Shown here one piece after another: positions 1-7,716 of a stretch of DNA of 34,760 nt. This stretch comes from Rubrivivax sp. (GTDB lineage Bacteria; Pseudomonadota; Gammaproteobacteria; Burkholderiales; Burkholderiaceae_C), in NCBI GenBank assembly GCA_016790425.1, contig JAEUPF010000132.1, positions 1 to 34,760 of the forward strand, read 5' to 3'. The notes below the pieces were generated by a model. That model saw only the letters and a list, made by a program, of their open reading frames with translations, did no database searches and was not told the DNA's origin. Made by a program: the position numbers and the translations under genes. How positions within the stretch are numbered: position 1 is the stretch's first letter; each line of letters begins with the position of its first letter.

Positions 1-1529
1 TCGCCGTCCTTCATCACCATCACGCGGTGCGACATCGCGCGCACGACGGCGAGGTCGTGGCTGATGAAGACGTAGCTCATGCCGTAGCGCTGCTGCAGCG
101 ACACCAGCAGCTGCAGCACCTGCTGCTGCACCGAGACATCCAGCGCCGAGGTCGGCTCGTCGAGCACCAGCACCTCCGGCCGCAGCACGACGGCGCGCGC
201 AATGGCGATGCGCTGGCGCTGCCCGCCGCTGAACTCGTGCGGATAGCGGTGCAGCACGCCGGCCACGCCGTGCCGGTCGGCCAGGCCCACCTCGTCCAAC
301 ATCTCGAGCATCAGCCGGTCGCGCTCGCCGCGCGTGAGCTCCGGCCGGTGCAACGCCAGCCCCTCGCCGACGATCTGGCCGATGGTCATGCGCGGGCTGA
401 GCGAGGCGAACGGGTCCTGGAACACCACCTGCATGCGCCGGCGCATGCGCCGCAGGACCTCGCGCGGCGCGTTGTCGATTCGCTCCTCGCCCAGGTGCAC
501 CGTGCCGGCGCTCGGCGCCTGCAGCGCCAGCAGCGCCATGCCGAGCGTCGTCTTGCCGGAGCCCGACTCGCCGACGATGCCGATCGTCTCGCCCTGGCGC
601 AGCGACAACGTCGCCTCGCGCACGGCGTGGAAAGGCCGCTTCTTCCACCAGCCCGCCTTGAGGTCGAAGCTCACGCGCAGCGCCTCGCTCTTCACGAGCA
701 CCGGCGCGTCGGCCGGCACCGGCGTCACGCTGCGCACCGGCCGGCTGGCGAGCAGCCGGCGCGTGTACTCGTGCCGGGGGCGGGCGAAGACGTCGGCGGT
801 GGCGCCCACCTCCACGAGCCGGCCCCGCTCCATCACGCCGACACGGTGCGTGAAGCGGCGCACCAGGTTCAGGTCGTGGGTGATGAACAACAGCGCCATC
901 CCCATCTCGGCCTGCAGCTCGTCGAGCAGGGCCAGGATCTGCGCCTGCACGGTGACGTCGAGCGCCGTCGTCGGCTCGTCGCAGATGAGAAGCTGCGGCC
1001 GGCAGGCGAGCGCCATCGCGATCATCGCCCGCTGCCGCTGGCCGCCGGAAAGCTCGTGCGGGTAGCTGTCGACGCGCCGCGCCGGCTCGGGGATGCCGGT
1101 GCGCTCGAGCAGCGCGACCGAACGCTCGCGCGCCTCGGCGCGGTCGAGGCCCAGGTGCACCTGCAACCCCTCGGCGATCTGGTTGCCCACCGTGAACAGC
1201 GGGTTCAGCGCCGTCATCGGCTCCTGGAAGATCATGCCGATGCGCTGCCCGCGCAGCGCGCGCATCGCCGGCTCGTCCTTGGCGGTGATCTCCTCGCCGG
1301 CGAAGAAGATGCGCCCGCGCGTCGTCGCGCCGCCGACGAGCCGCAGCACCGACAGCGCGGTGATCGACTTGCCCGAGCCCGACTCGCCGACGAGGCCGAA
1401 CTTCTCGCCGGGGTTGATGGCCAGCGAGACGCTGTCGACGACGGTGCTGGCGCCGAAGCGCACCGTCAGGCCGTCCAGCAGCAGCAGCGGCGCCGCGCCG
1501 TCGGCCTTCGCCTCGATCGCCTCGCTCAT
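1..1529 (-). CDS. yejF: YejF-type dual-domain peptide ABC transporter ATPase (3' end cut by window)
   Basis: Cytoplasmic ATPase that would power the YejABE importer for oligopeptides. Two complete ABC cassettes are visible in one chain. Cassette 1 has a Walker A GESGSGKS at about residues 48-55, signature LSGGQRQR and Walker B ending CDEPTTALD. Cassette 2 has GESGSGKT, FSGGQRQR and LVLDEPTSALD, followed by the H-loop FISHDLAVV. About 509 residues are visible. The family is near 530, so only a short C-terminal piece lies beyond position 1. The ATG start (1527-1529) overlaps the yejE stop by 4 bp (ATGA), which indicates translational coupling. Fused tandem ATPases are the hallmark of YejF and GsiA relatives, and the yej neighbours decide between them. 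Confidence 0.93.
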   Translation of the reverse strand, partial: MSEAIEAKADGAAPLLLLDGLTVRFGASTVVDSVSLAINPGEKFGLVGESGSGKSITALSVLRLVGGATTRGRIFFAGEEITAKDEPAMRALRGQRIGMIFQEPMTALNPLFTVGNQIAEGLQVHLGLDRAEARERSVALLERTGIPEPARRVDSYPHELSGGQRQRAMIAMALACRPQLLICDEPTTALDVTVQAQILALLDELQAEMGMALLFITHDLNLVRRFTHRVGVMERGRLVEVGATADVFARPRHEYTRRLLASRPVRSVTPVPADAPVLVKSEALRVSFDLKAGWWKKRPFHAVREATLSLRQGETIGIVGESGSGKTTLGMALLALQAPSAGTVHLGEERIDNAPREVLRRMRRRMQVVFQDPFASLSPRMTIGQIVGEGLALHRPELTRGERDRLMLEMLDEVGLADRHGVAGVLHRYPHEFSGGQRQRIAIARAVVLRPEVLVLDEPTSALDVSVQQQVLQLLVSLQQRYGMSYVFISHDLAVVRAMSHRVMVMKDG

Positions 1530-2632
1530 GACTTGCGCGTGTCGAAGGCGTCGCGCAGCGCGTCGCCGACGAAGGTGAGCAGCAGCATCGTCACCACCAG
1601 CAGCAAGAAGGTGGGCACCACCACCCACCAGGCGTAGAGGTTCTCCTTGCCGAGCTTGAGCAACTCGCCCAGCGACGCCACGCTGCCCGGGACGCCCAGG
1701 CCGAGAAAGTCCAGCGCCGTGAGTCCGAGGATGCCTGCGCTCATGCGAAACGGCAGGAAGGTGATGACCGGCGTCATCGAGTTGGGCAGCACGTGGCGCC
1801 AGATGATCTGGCCGTTGGAAAGGCCCAGCGCCCGTGCCGCCTTGACGAACTCCAGGCTGCGGTTGCGCAGGAACTCGGCACGCACGTAGTCCGACAGGCC
1901 CATCCAGCCGAACAGCGACAGCAGCACCAGCAGCAGCAGCAGGCTCGGCTCGAAGATCGAGGCGAACAGGATCAGCAGCAGCAGTTCGGGCAACGCGCCC
2001 CAGATCTCGGTGGCGCGCTGCAGGAACAGGTCGGTGCGGCCGCCGAAGTAGCCCTGCAACGCGCCGGCGGCCACGCCCAGCGCCGTGCCGACGAGCGTCA
2101 GGGCCAGCGCGAACCAGATGCTGACGCGAAAGCCGTACAGCAGCCGCGCGATCATGTCGCGCCCCTTGGGGGCGGTGCCGAGCCAGTTCACCGCGTCGGG
2201 CGGCGCCGGCGGCAGACCGCCGTTGAAGTCGTCGCGCGAGTTGGCGCCGTGCTCGTTGGGCGCGAAGATCGCCCAGTTGCCGGGCCGGGCCAGCAGCGAG
2301 CGAACGAGGGGGTCCTTCCAGTCGGCCGGCGTGCCGAAGTCGCCGCCGAGCGCTTTCTCGCTCGGGTTGGACAGCACCGGCACGTACCAGCGGCCGTCCA
2401 CGCACGCCACCAGCGGCCGCTCGTTGCTGAGCCCTTCGGCGAAGGTGGACAGCAGCAGCATCGCCGCCAGCACCCACAAGGACACATAGCCCAGGCGATG
2501 GCGCTCGAAGCGGCCCCAGGCACGCCGCCAGGGCCCGGCCGGCGGCGGCGCGAAGGCGCTGTCGTCGGGCGCCACCGTGTCGCCGCCAGCGGGCGCGACG
2601 GTCACTTCGAAGGGGTTGGCGCGCGTGGCCAT
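1526..2632 (-). CDS. yejE: YejE-type peptide ABC transporter inner-membrane permease
   Basis: Second permease of the Yej oligopeptide importer, 368 aa. A cytoplasmic N-terminus is followed by a first membrane helix at about residues 46-66. A long periplasmic stretch (about 67-160) comes next and contains GTAPKGRDMIARLLYGFRVS, the usual lead-in of OppC/YejE permeases. The C-terminal BPD_transp_1 domain carries the EAA-type loop around KAARALGLSNGQIIWRHVLPN. The start is ATG at 2630-2632, 36 nt after the yejB stop, with purine-rich GGAAGAG upstream. The stop overlaps the yejF start by 4 bp. Length and gene order match the family; nothing looks broken. Confidence 0.93.
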   Translation of the reverse strand: MATRANPFEVTVAPAGGDTVAPDDSAFAPPPAGPWRRAWGRFERHRLGYVSLWVLAAMLLLSTFAEGLSNERPLVACVDGRWYVPVLSNPSEKALGGDFGTPADWKDPLVRSLLARPGNWAIFAPNEHGANSRDDFNGGLPPAPPDAVNWLGTAPKGRDMIARLLYGFRVSIWFALALTLVGTALGVAAGALQGYFGGRTDLFLQRATEIWGALPELLLLILFASIFEPSLLLLLVLLSLFGWMGLSDYVRAEFLRNRSLEFVKAARALGLSNGQIIWRHVLPNSMTPVITFLPFRMSAGILGLTALDFLGLGVPGSVASLGELLKLGKENLYAWWVVVPTFLLLVVTMLLLTFVGDALRDAFDTRKS

Positions 2633-2668
2633 GGTTCGCTGGTCTCTTCCTTCGTTGCCGGGGCCGCG

Positions 2669-3709
2669 TCAGCGCCCCACGGCGCCGAACTGCACGCGCG
2701 GGTCGACGAGCACGTAGGTGAGGTCGGTGACGAGCTTGGTCACCAGCGCGATCAGCGTGAACAGGTACAGCGACCCCAGCACCACCGGGTAGTCGCGGCG
2801 CACGACGCTCTCGTAGGCGAGCAGGCCCAGGCCGTCGAGCGAGAACAGCGTCTCGATCAGCAGCGCGCCGGCGAAGAAGGCGCCGATGAACGCCGCCGGG
2901 AAGCCGGTGACCAGCGGGATCAGCGCGTTGCGGAAGATGTGCTTGTAGAGCACGCGCCGCGGCGACAGGCCCTTGGCGCGCGCCACCAGCACGTACTGCT
3001 TGCGCACTTCCTCGATGAAGGTGTTGCGGGTGAGCATCGTCACGCTGGCGAAGCTGCCGATCGCCAGGCAGGCCAGCGGCAGCGCCAGGTGCCAGAAGTA
3101 GTCGCGGATGCGGGCCGGCCAGGCCAGTTCGTCCCAGTTGTCGGACGTGAGACCGCGCAGCGGGAACCAGTCCCAGAAGCTGCCGCCGGCGAAGAGCACG
3201 ATCAGCAGCAGGCCCAGCACGAAGCCGGGGATCGCGTAGCCCAGCAGCACCAGCGCCGTGCTCAGCGTGTCGAAGCGGCTGCCCTCGCGCACCGCCTTGG
3301 CCACGCCCAGCGGCACGCTGACGAGGTAGGTGAGCAGGAACGTCCACAGCCCCAGCGACACCGACACCGGCAGCTTCTCCTTGATGAGATCCCACACCTG
3401 CTTGTTCTGCAGGAAGCTCCTGCCGAGGTCGAAGCGGGCGTAGCTGGCGAGCATGTCGAAGTAGCGCTCGTGCAGCGGCTTGTCGAAGCCGTACAGCTTC
3501 TTCAGCTCCTCCAGCTGCTTCTTGTCGAGGTCGCGCCCGGCCTTGTAGGCGCCGCCGTCGCCGGCGCCGCCCTGGCCGACGCGGGCCTCGGCCATGATCT
3601 GCTCGATCGGCCCGCCGGGCACGAACTGCATGACGATGAAGGTGATGGTCAGCGCGCCCAGCAGCGTGGGCACCATCAGCAGCAGGCGCTTGAGGATGTA
3701 GGCGGCCAT
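2669..3709 (-). CDS. yejB: YejB-type peptide ABC transporter inner-membrane permease
   Basis: First permease of the Yej importer, 346 aa. It starts MAAYILKRLLLMVPTLLGAL, a typical OppB/YejB first helix, followed by the conserved FVPGGPIEQ segment. A periplasmic loop contains the family-specific LEELKKLYGFDKPLHERYF. The BPD_transp_1 domain has the EAA-type loop VLVARAKGLSPRRVLYKHIFRNALIPLVTG. The ATG start at 3707-3709 follows the yejA stop by 20 nt. The reading frame stays open far upstream through yejA, so the start was set by the family N-terminus, not by the open frame. Confidence 0.93.
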   Translation of the reverse strand: MAAYILKRLLLMVPTLLGALTITFIVMQFVPGGPIEQIMAEARVGQGGAGDGGAYKAGRDLDKKQLEELKKLYGFDKPLHERYFDMLASYARFDLGRSFLQNKQVWDLIKEKLPVSVSLGLWTFLLTYLVSVPLGVAKAVREGSRFDTLSTALVLLGYAIPGFVLGLLLIVLFAGGSFWDWFPLRGLTSDNWDELAWPARIRDYFWHLALPLACLAIGSFASVTMLTRNTFIEEVRKQYVLVARAKGLSPRRVLYKHIFRNALIPLVTGFPAAFIGAFFAGALLIETLFSLDGLGLLAYESVVRRDYPVVLGSLYLFTLIALVTKLVTDLTYVLVDPRVQFGAVGR

Positions 3710-3729
3710 GGTCCGGGGTTCGTGCGGCC

Positions 3730-5781
3730 TCACGCCCGCGGCGCCGACGCCGGCGCGCTGGCAGGCACCTTCGCCGCCGCCCGCTTCGCGTCCCACCAGC
3801 ACCACAGCGGCCAGGGCCCGAACTCGACGAAGCCCGAGATCAGGAAGTCGGCGCTGAAGTACTTCGCCTGCACCGGGGGGATGCCGAAGCGGTTCCACCA
3901 CGAGACGTTCTCGGCGTTGGTGTAGAGGTCGGGCACCTGGAAGTGGCCCCACATCACCAGCCGGTCGAGCGCACGCGCCGCGTCGCGCAGTTCGGTGAGC
4001 GTGTTCGCCGCGGCGATCGCCTCGAGCATCGCATCCACGGCGCGGCTCTTGATGCCGCGGTAATTGCTGCTGCCCTCCTCGTCGGCGGCCTGGGAGCCGT
4101 AGCTGCCCTTCAGCTCGGCGGCCGAGGGCAGCGTGAAGTCGCCTTCGACGATGGTCACCATGTCGAAGTCGAAACGCTCCAGCCGCCGCCGGTACAGCGC
4201 GAAATCGACGACCCGCTCCTTCAGCTCGATGCCCAGCTTCTTCAGGTTGTGCTGCCAGTCTTCGAGGCCGCCCTCGCGCGGCGTCAGGTACTCGACGACG
4301 AACGCCTCGCCCCGGGCGTTGCGCAGCGTGCCCGCGTCGTCGAGCTTCCAGCCGGCCGCTTCGAGCAAGGCGCGCGCGCGCAGCAGGTTGGCGCGCAAGC
4401 GGCGCGGGTCGCGCCCTGTCGTCGGCGCACGGTAGGCCGGGCCGAACACGCGCGCGGGCAGCTCGGTGCGGAACGGCTCGAGCAGCTTCAGCTCGCCCGC
4501 CGCCGGCGACCCGACCGCCGCGAACTCGGAGTTGCTGAACACGCTCTCGGCGCGCCTGTAGATGCCGGTGCGGTTGCCGGTGTCGTAGTCGAAGCTCCAG
4601 TCCAGCGCCTCGCGCACGCGGATGTCGCCGAAGAGCGGCCGCCGCAGGTTGAGGTGGTAGGCCTGCAAGCCCTGGCCGAACGAGGTTTCCAGCGAGCGCT
4701 TGACGATGCGCCCGTCGTCCCACTTGGGCCCTGCGTGCAGGCGCACCCACGAGCGGCCGCCGTATTCCTTCATCAGATCGAACTCGCCGGCCTTGAACGC
4801 CTCGCGCGCCACGGCATGGTCCTGGTAGGCGCGGTAGACGACGCGCTCGAAGTTGAAGTGGCCGCGCCGCACCGGCAGGTCGCGCGCCCAGTACTGCGGG
4901 TTCAGCCGGTACTCGATGCGCCGCGGCATCTCGGCCTTGTCGATGACGTAGGCGCCCGAGGTGATCGGGAACTCGGTGGTCACCTCGTCGAACGGCTTGC
5001 CGCCGCCCCACTGGCGGCTGAACACCGGCATCGTGCCGGCGATGAGCACCTGGTCGCGGCCGGGCTCCTTGAACTCGAAGCGCACGGTGCGTTCGTCCAG
5101 CGCCGTGACGCGGGCGATGCCGATCACCTGGTTCTGGTAGGCCGGCGAGGCGCGCTTGCCGGCCAGCATCGCGTGGCTGTGCACGACATCGGCGGCGGTG
5201 ACCGCGTCGCCGTTCCAGAAGCGCGCCCGCGGGTTCAGGCGGAACGTCACCGCGCGGAAGTCGGGCGCCACGTTCAGGCTCTCGGCAAGCAGGCCGTACA
5301 TCGTTGCCGGCTCGTCCTGCGCCAGATGGCACAGCGTCTCGACCATCCAGATGAGGATGCCCGCCGGCGCGTTGCCGCGCGTCGTCCACGGGTTGTACTT
5401 GTCGAAGCTGGAGCGGCGATCCGGGAAGCGCAGGCGGATCGTGCCGCCCTTGGGCGCCTCGGGATTCACGTATTCGAAGTGGTGGAAGTCCGCCGGGTAT
5501 TTCGGTTCGCCGTAGGCGGCAAAGGCGTGCGCCCAGCGGCCGGTCGTGGCGTGAACGGGCGTGGCGGCGTTGGCGGCCGTGGCGCCGCCGGGCGGCACTT
5601 CGTCCGCAGCGCCGGCCTTGGCCGGGCCCCCTGCCGCGGGCGGCGCCCCGCGCGCCGCCCAGGCGAGCGAGGGCGCCCAGGGCGCGCCGAGCAGCAGCGC
5701 CGCCAGCCGCCGGCGTGCGCCGTCGAGCCCCTGCTCCCCGCCGTCGACGTCCGCCGCAACAGCGCGGCGCTCGGCGCTCAC
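3730..5781 (-). CDS. yejA: YejA-type periplasmic oligopeptide-binding protein
   Basis: Extracytoplasmic solute-binding protein (SBP_bac_5) that would deliver peptides to YejB/YejE, 683 aa. Family landmarks are AFAAYGEPKYPADFHHFEYVNPEAPKGG, split here as YGEPKYPADFHHFEYVNP plus EAPKGG, and NPWTTRGNAPAG, followed by the long binding domain. The start is taken as GTG at 5779-5781, which overlaps the TGA of the upstream thioredoxin-like gene (GTGA). No other start codon lies between it and the secretion signal. That signal, RRRLAALLLGAPWAPSLAWA, is at about residues 23-42, after a 22-residue leader. The arginine run could be Tat-like but does not fit the consensus. The protein is longer than the usual roughly 600 aa because of the leader and an Ala/Gly/Pro-rich stretch before the mature domain. 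Confidence 0.9.
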   Translation of the reverse strand: MSAERRAVAADVDGGEQGLDGARRRLAALLLGAPWAPSLAWAARGAPPAAGGPAKAGAADEVPPGGATAANAATPVHATTGRWAHAFAAYGEPKYPADFHHFEYVNPEAPKGGTIRLRFPDRRSSFDKYNPWTTRGNAPAGILIWMVETLCHLAQDEPATMYGLLAESLNVAPDFRAVTFRLNPRARFWNGDAVTAADVVHSHAMLAGKRASPAYQNQVIGIARVTALDERTVRFEFKEPGRDQVLIAGTMPVFSRQWGGGKPFDEVTTEFPITSGAYVIDKAEMPRRIEYRLNPQYWARDLPVRRGHFNFERVVYRAYQDHAVAREAFKAGEFDLMKEYGGRSWVRLHAGPKWDDGRIVKRSLETSFGQGLQAYHLNLRRPLFGDIRVREALDWSFDYDTGNRTGIYRRAESVFSNSEFAAVGSPAAGELKLLEPFRTELPARVFGPAYRAPTTGRDPRRLRANLLRARALLEAAGWKLDDAGTLRNARGEAFVVEYLTPREGGLEDWQHNLKKLGIELKERVVDFALYRRRLERFDFDMVTIVEGDFTLPSAAELKGSYGSQAADEEGSSNYRGIKSRAVDAMLEAIAAANTLTELRDAARALDRLVMWGHFQVPDLYTNAENVSWWNRFGIPPVQAKYFSADFLISGFVEFGPWPLWCWWDAKRAAAKVPASAPASAPRA

Positions 5782-7484
5782 GCGGCCTTCGCGTCCGGCC
5801 ACAAGACCGGCCACCACAGGCGGTGCAGGAACATCGACAGCGCCGACTTCACGCCCACCGCCGTCCCTGCCGGCTTGAAGAGCTTGTCGCAGGCGGCGCG
5901 CTGGCCGTCGGCCGCTTCGACCTTCGCGCACAGCGTGTCGAGCTGCCCTTGCAGCCGCTTCATCGCCGCGGCGTGCCGGCCGTCGCCGTTCCAGGCAAGG
6001 AGCTTGGTGCCGGCGCGCTGCAGCGAGCGCGCGCTGCGGCCTTCGAAGGCGCCACTGTCGCCTGCGGCTTCTCGCAGCAGCGCCGCCGCGACCTTCTCGA
6101 TGCGCGCCGCGTCCTGCGGCGCCAGGTCGACCAACGCCGCGAGGTAGCCCGAGCCCCATTGCAGCCGCGTCGCCGGGCCGGTGGACTTGTCGAAGGCCTC
6201 GCCGTACCAGCGCAACGCCTCGTCCTTCCTGCCGAGCTTGCGCGCGTTGCTGGCGAGCTGGCTCATCAGGTAGTACGGCGAATGGCTCTTGGCGAGGTTG
6301 GCCTTCAGCAGCGCCTCGCTCTCGGCCCACAGGCCGGCGCGGCCGAGCGCATAGCCGGCGGCGGTGATCACCGCCTGGCGCTCGTAGCCGTCGGTGATCT
6401 CGCGGTCGGCGCGCGCCACGTGCGCGCGCAGGTCGGCCAGCAGCGGCTCGGCCAGCTTCGGGTGCAGCGCTTCGTTGCCTTCCTTCGCCAGGCCCAGGCG
6501 CGCCAGGTCGATGCGGGCGATGAGCGCGTTCAGCCGGTCGGCGCGCGACAGCGTCGCGTCGGCTTCGAGGCGCGCCAGCGCCGCGTCGAACGCGGCGACC
6601 AGCGGCGCGCGCCGCGGCGACTCGTCGTCCTCCAGCGTGCGCACGATGTCGGCGGCCCCGTTGGCCAGCACGTCCATCTGCGCGCGCGCCTGCTCCGGCG
6701 CAGCGAGCACCTTGCGCACGCGCTCGCGCAGCGTGTCGTCGGCCTTCAGGCCCTTGCCGTCGTCGCTGGCGGCCAGCGCCTTCAGCCACAGGCGCGTGTT
6801 CGTCTCGGCGTCGGCGCTGGCGTTGGGGGCCGGCGCCGCGCTGGCGGCGGCGAGTCTGGCCAGCGTCGACGGCAGCTCCGCCTTCTCGGGCACGAGCTGC
6901 TGCTCGTCGGTCTCCCACGAGTAGAAGGCGAGCAGCCGCCATTCGTTGGCCTTCAGCGGCTTGCCCGCGAGCGCCTCGCCGAGCACCGCCTTCACCGGCC
7001 GGCCGCCGGACAGGCCCAGCTGCAGCACCGCCAGCGCCTGCGGCGCGTCCACTTCGCCGGGCAGGCGCGTGATCTCCTGGCCCTCGGGCGTGAACAGCAC
7101 CGTCGTCGGGTAGCCGCTCACCTTGAAGCGCGAGCCGAGCTTCTGCGCCCCGGGCAGGTCGCCGTCGACGTGCACGGCGACGAAGTTCTTCGACAGGAGC
7201 GCGAACTCCTGGCGGTTGAACAGCGTCGCCTTCAGCTGGTTGCACGGCGGGCACCAGGTGGCGCCCCAGTACAGCAGCAACGGCTTTCTCTCCGAGCGGG
7301 CGCGGGCGAAGACGCGCTCGATGTCGGCGTCGGCCGCGGCGTTCAGCCAGGCGACGTTGGCCGAGGGCATCGCGGCGGCGTGCGCCTGGCCCGCGGCCGC
7401 GGCGGCCAGCAGCAGCAGCAGCGGGGCAATCGCCAAGGGCCGGCCGACGGCGCGCAGCAAGGCGGCGGGAGATGGGAATGTCAT
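5778..7484 (-). CDS. Secreted thioredoxin-fold protein with long C-terminal helical region
   Basis: 568 aa. A signal peptide (about residues 1-36, ending GQAHA) is followed by a thioredoxin-like domain. The domain has the redox motif WCPPC at 77-81 (LLLYWGATWCPPC) and the cis-proline segment SGYPTTVLF. This resembles the thioredoxin_7/DUF255-like group acting in the periplasm. Residues about 170-560 are Ala- and Leu-rich and probably helical, with TPR-like pieces such as ALRWYGEAFDKSTGPATRLQWGSGY; no enzyme domain is recognised there. An upstream in-frame GTG at 7499 is possible, but ATG at 7482-7484 has AGGA 8 nt before it. The stop overlaps the yejA GTG start, so the two are probably co-translated. 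A thiol oxidoreductase or chaperone role is inferred; the substrate is unknown. Confidence 0.8.
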   Translation of the reverse strand: MTFPSPAALLRAVGRPLAIAPLLLLLAAAAAGQAHAAAMPSANVAWLNAAADADIERVFARARSERKPLLLYWGATWCPPCNQLKATLFNRQEFALLSKNFVAVHVDGDLPGAQKLGSRFKVSGYPTTVLFTPEGQEITRLPGEVDAPQALAVLQLGLSGGRPVKAVLGEALAGKPLKANEWRLLAFYSWETDEQQLVPEKAELPSTLARLAAASAAPAPNASADAETNTRLWLKALAASDDGKGLKADDTLRERVRKVLAAPEQARAQMDVLANGAADIVRTLEDDESPRRAPLVAAFDAALARLEADATLSRADRLNALIARIDLARLGLAKEGNEALHPKLAEPLLADLRAHVARADREITDGYERQAVITAAGYALGRAGLWAESEALLKANLAKSHSPYYLMSQLASNARKLGRKDEALRWYGEAFDKSTGPATRLQWGSGYLAALVDLAPQDAARIEKVAAALLREAAGDSGAFEGRSARSLQRAGTKLLAWNGDGRHAAAMKRLQGQLDTLCAKVEAADGQRAACDKLFKPAGTAVGVKSALSMFLHRLWWPVLWPDAKAA

Positions 7485-7690
7485 CGCAGGTGTCCTCACG
7501 CGGCTGGCGTCCGACGCCGGTGGCCGGCGCCGGTGACGGCGCGCCGTCCGTCGATGCGCGCCGCTGTGCGGGCCGGCCAGCGTCTACCCGGGCCGGCATT
7601 TTGCTCGCACGCGCCCGCCGCCGCCCCGCCCGCGGGCCGGTCCGTGGCGGCCTAGGGGGTACCGCGGACGAGGCCGATGACGCCGCCCGT

Positions 7691-7712
7691 ACCGGCGGCG
7701 CGCGCCGCCGGT
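7691..7712 (-). terminator. Perfect 22-bp GC palindrome just after the ligase gene
   Basis: An 11-bp arm beginning ACCGGCGGCGC is followed directly by its exact reverse complement, 4 bp past the ligase stop codon. No T-run follows on the minus strand, so this would be a hairpin 3' end or a Rho-assisted stop, not a classical intrinsic terminator. The rest of the 7485-7716 spacer shows no gene; it must hold the promoter of the yej operon, but I cannot point to convincing -35/-10 boxes. Confidence 0.4.
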
Positions 7713-7716
7713 CGGA

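Noticed and set aside
27-1637. Long open plus-strand frame of 536 codons rich in His, Arg, Gln and Leu
   Set aside because: It is the antisense of the YejF and YejE genes; composition is the usual shadow of GC-rich coding sequence and has no domain.
2669-5389. Single 906-codon minus-strand frame that could look like a YejA-YejB fusion
   Set aside because: Only the part after 3709 reads as YejB; the upstream part is a shifted-frame reading of yejA, which is intact in its own frame to 3730.
3730-7599. 1289-codon frame spanning yejA and the thioredoxin-like gene
   Set aside because: The upstream half is out of frame with the real thioredoxin-fold protein; the GTGA overlap at 5778-5781 marks the true yejA start.
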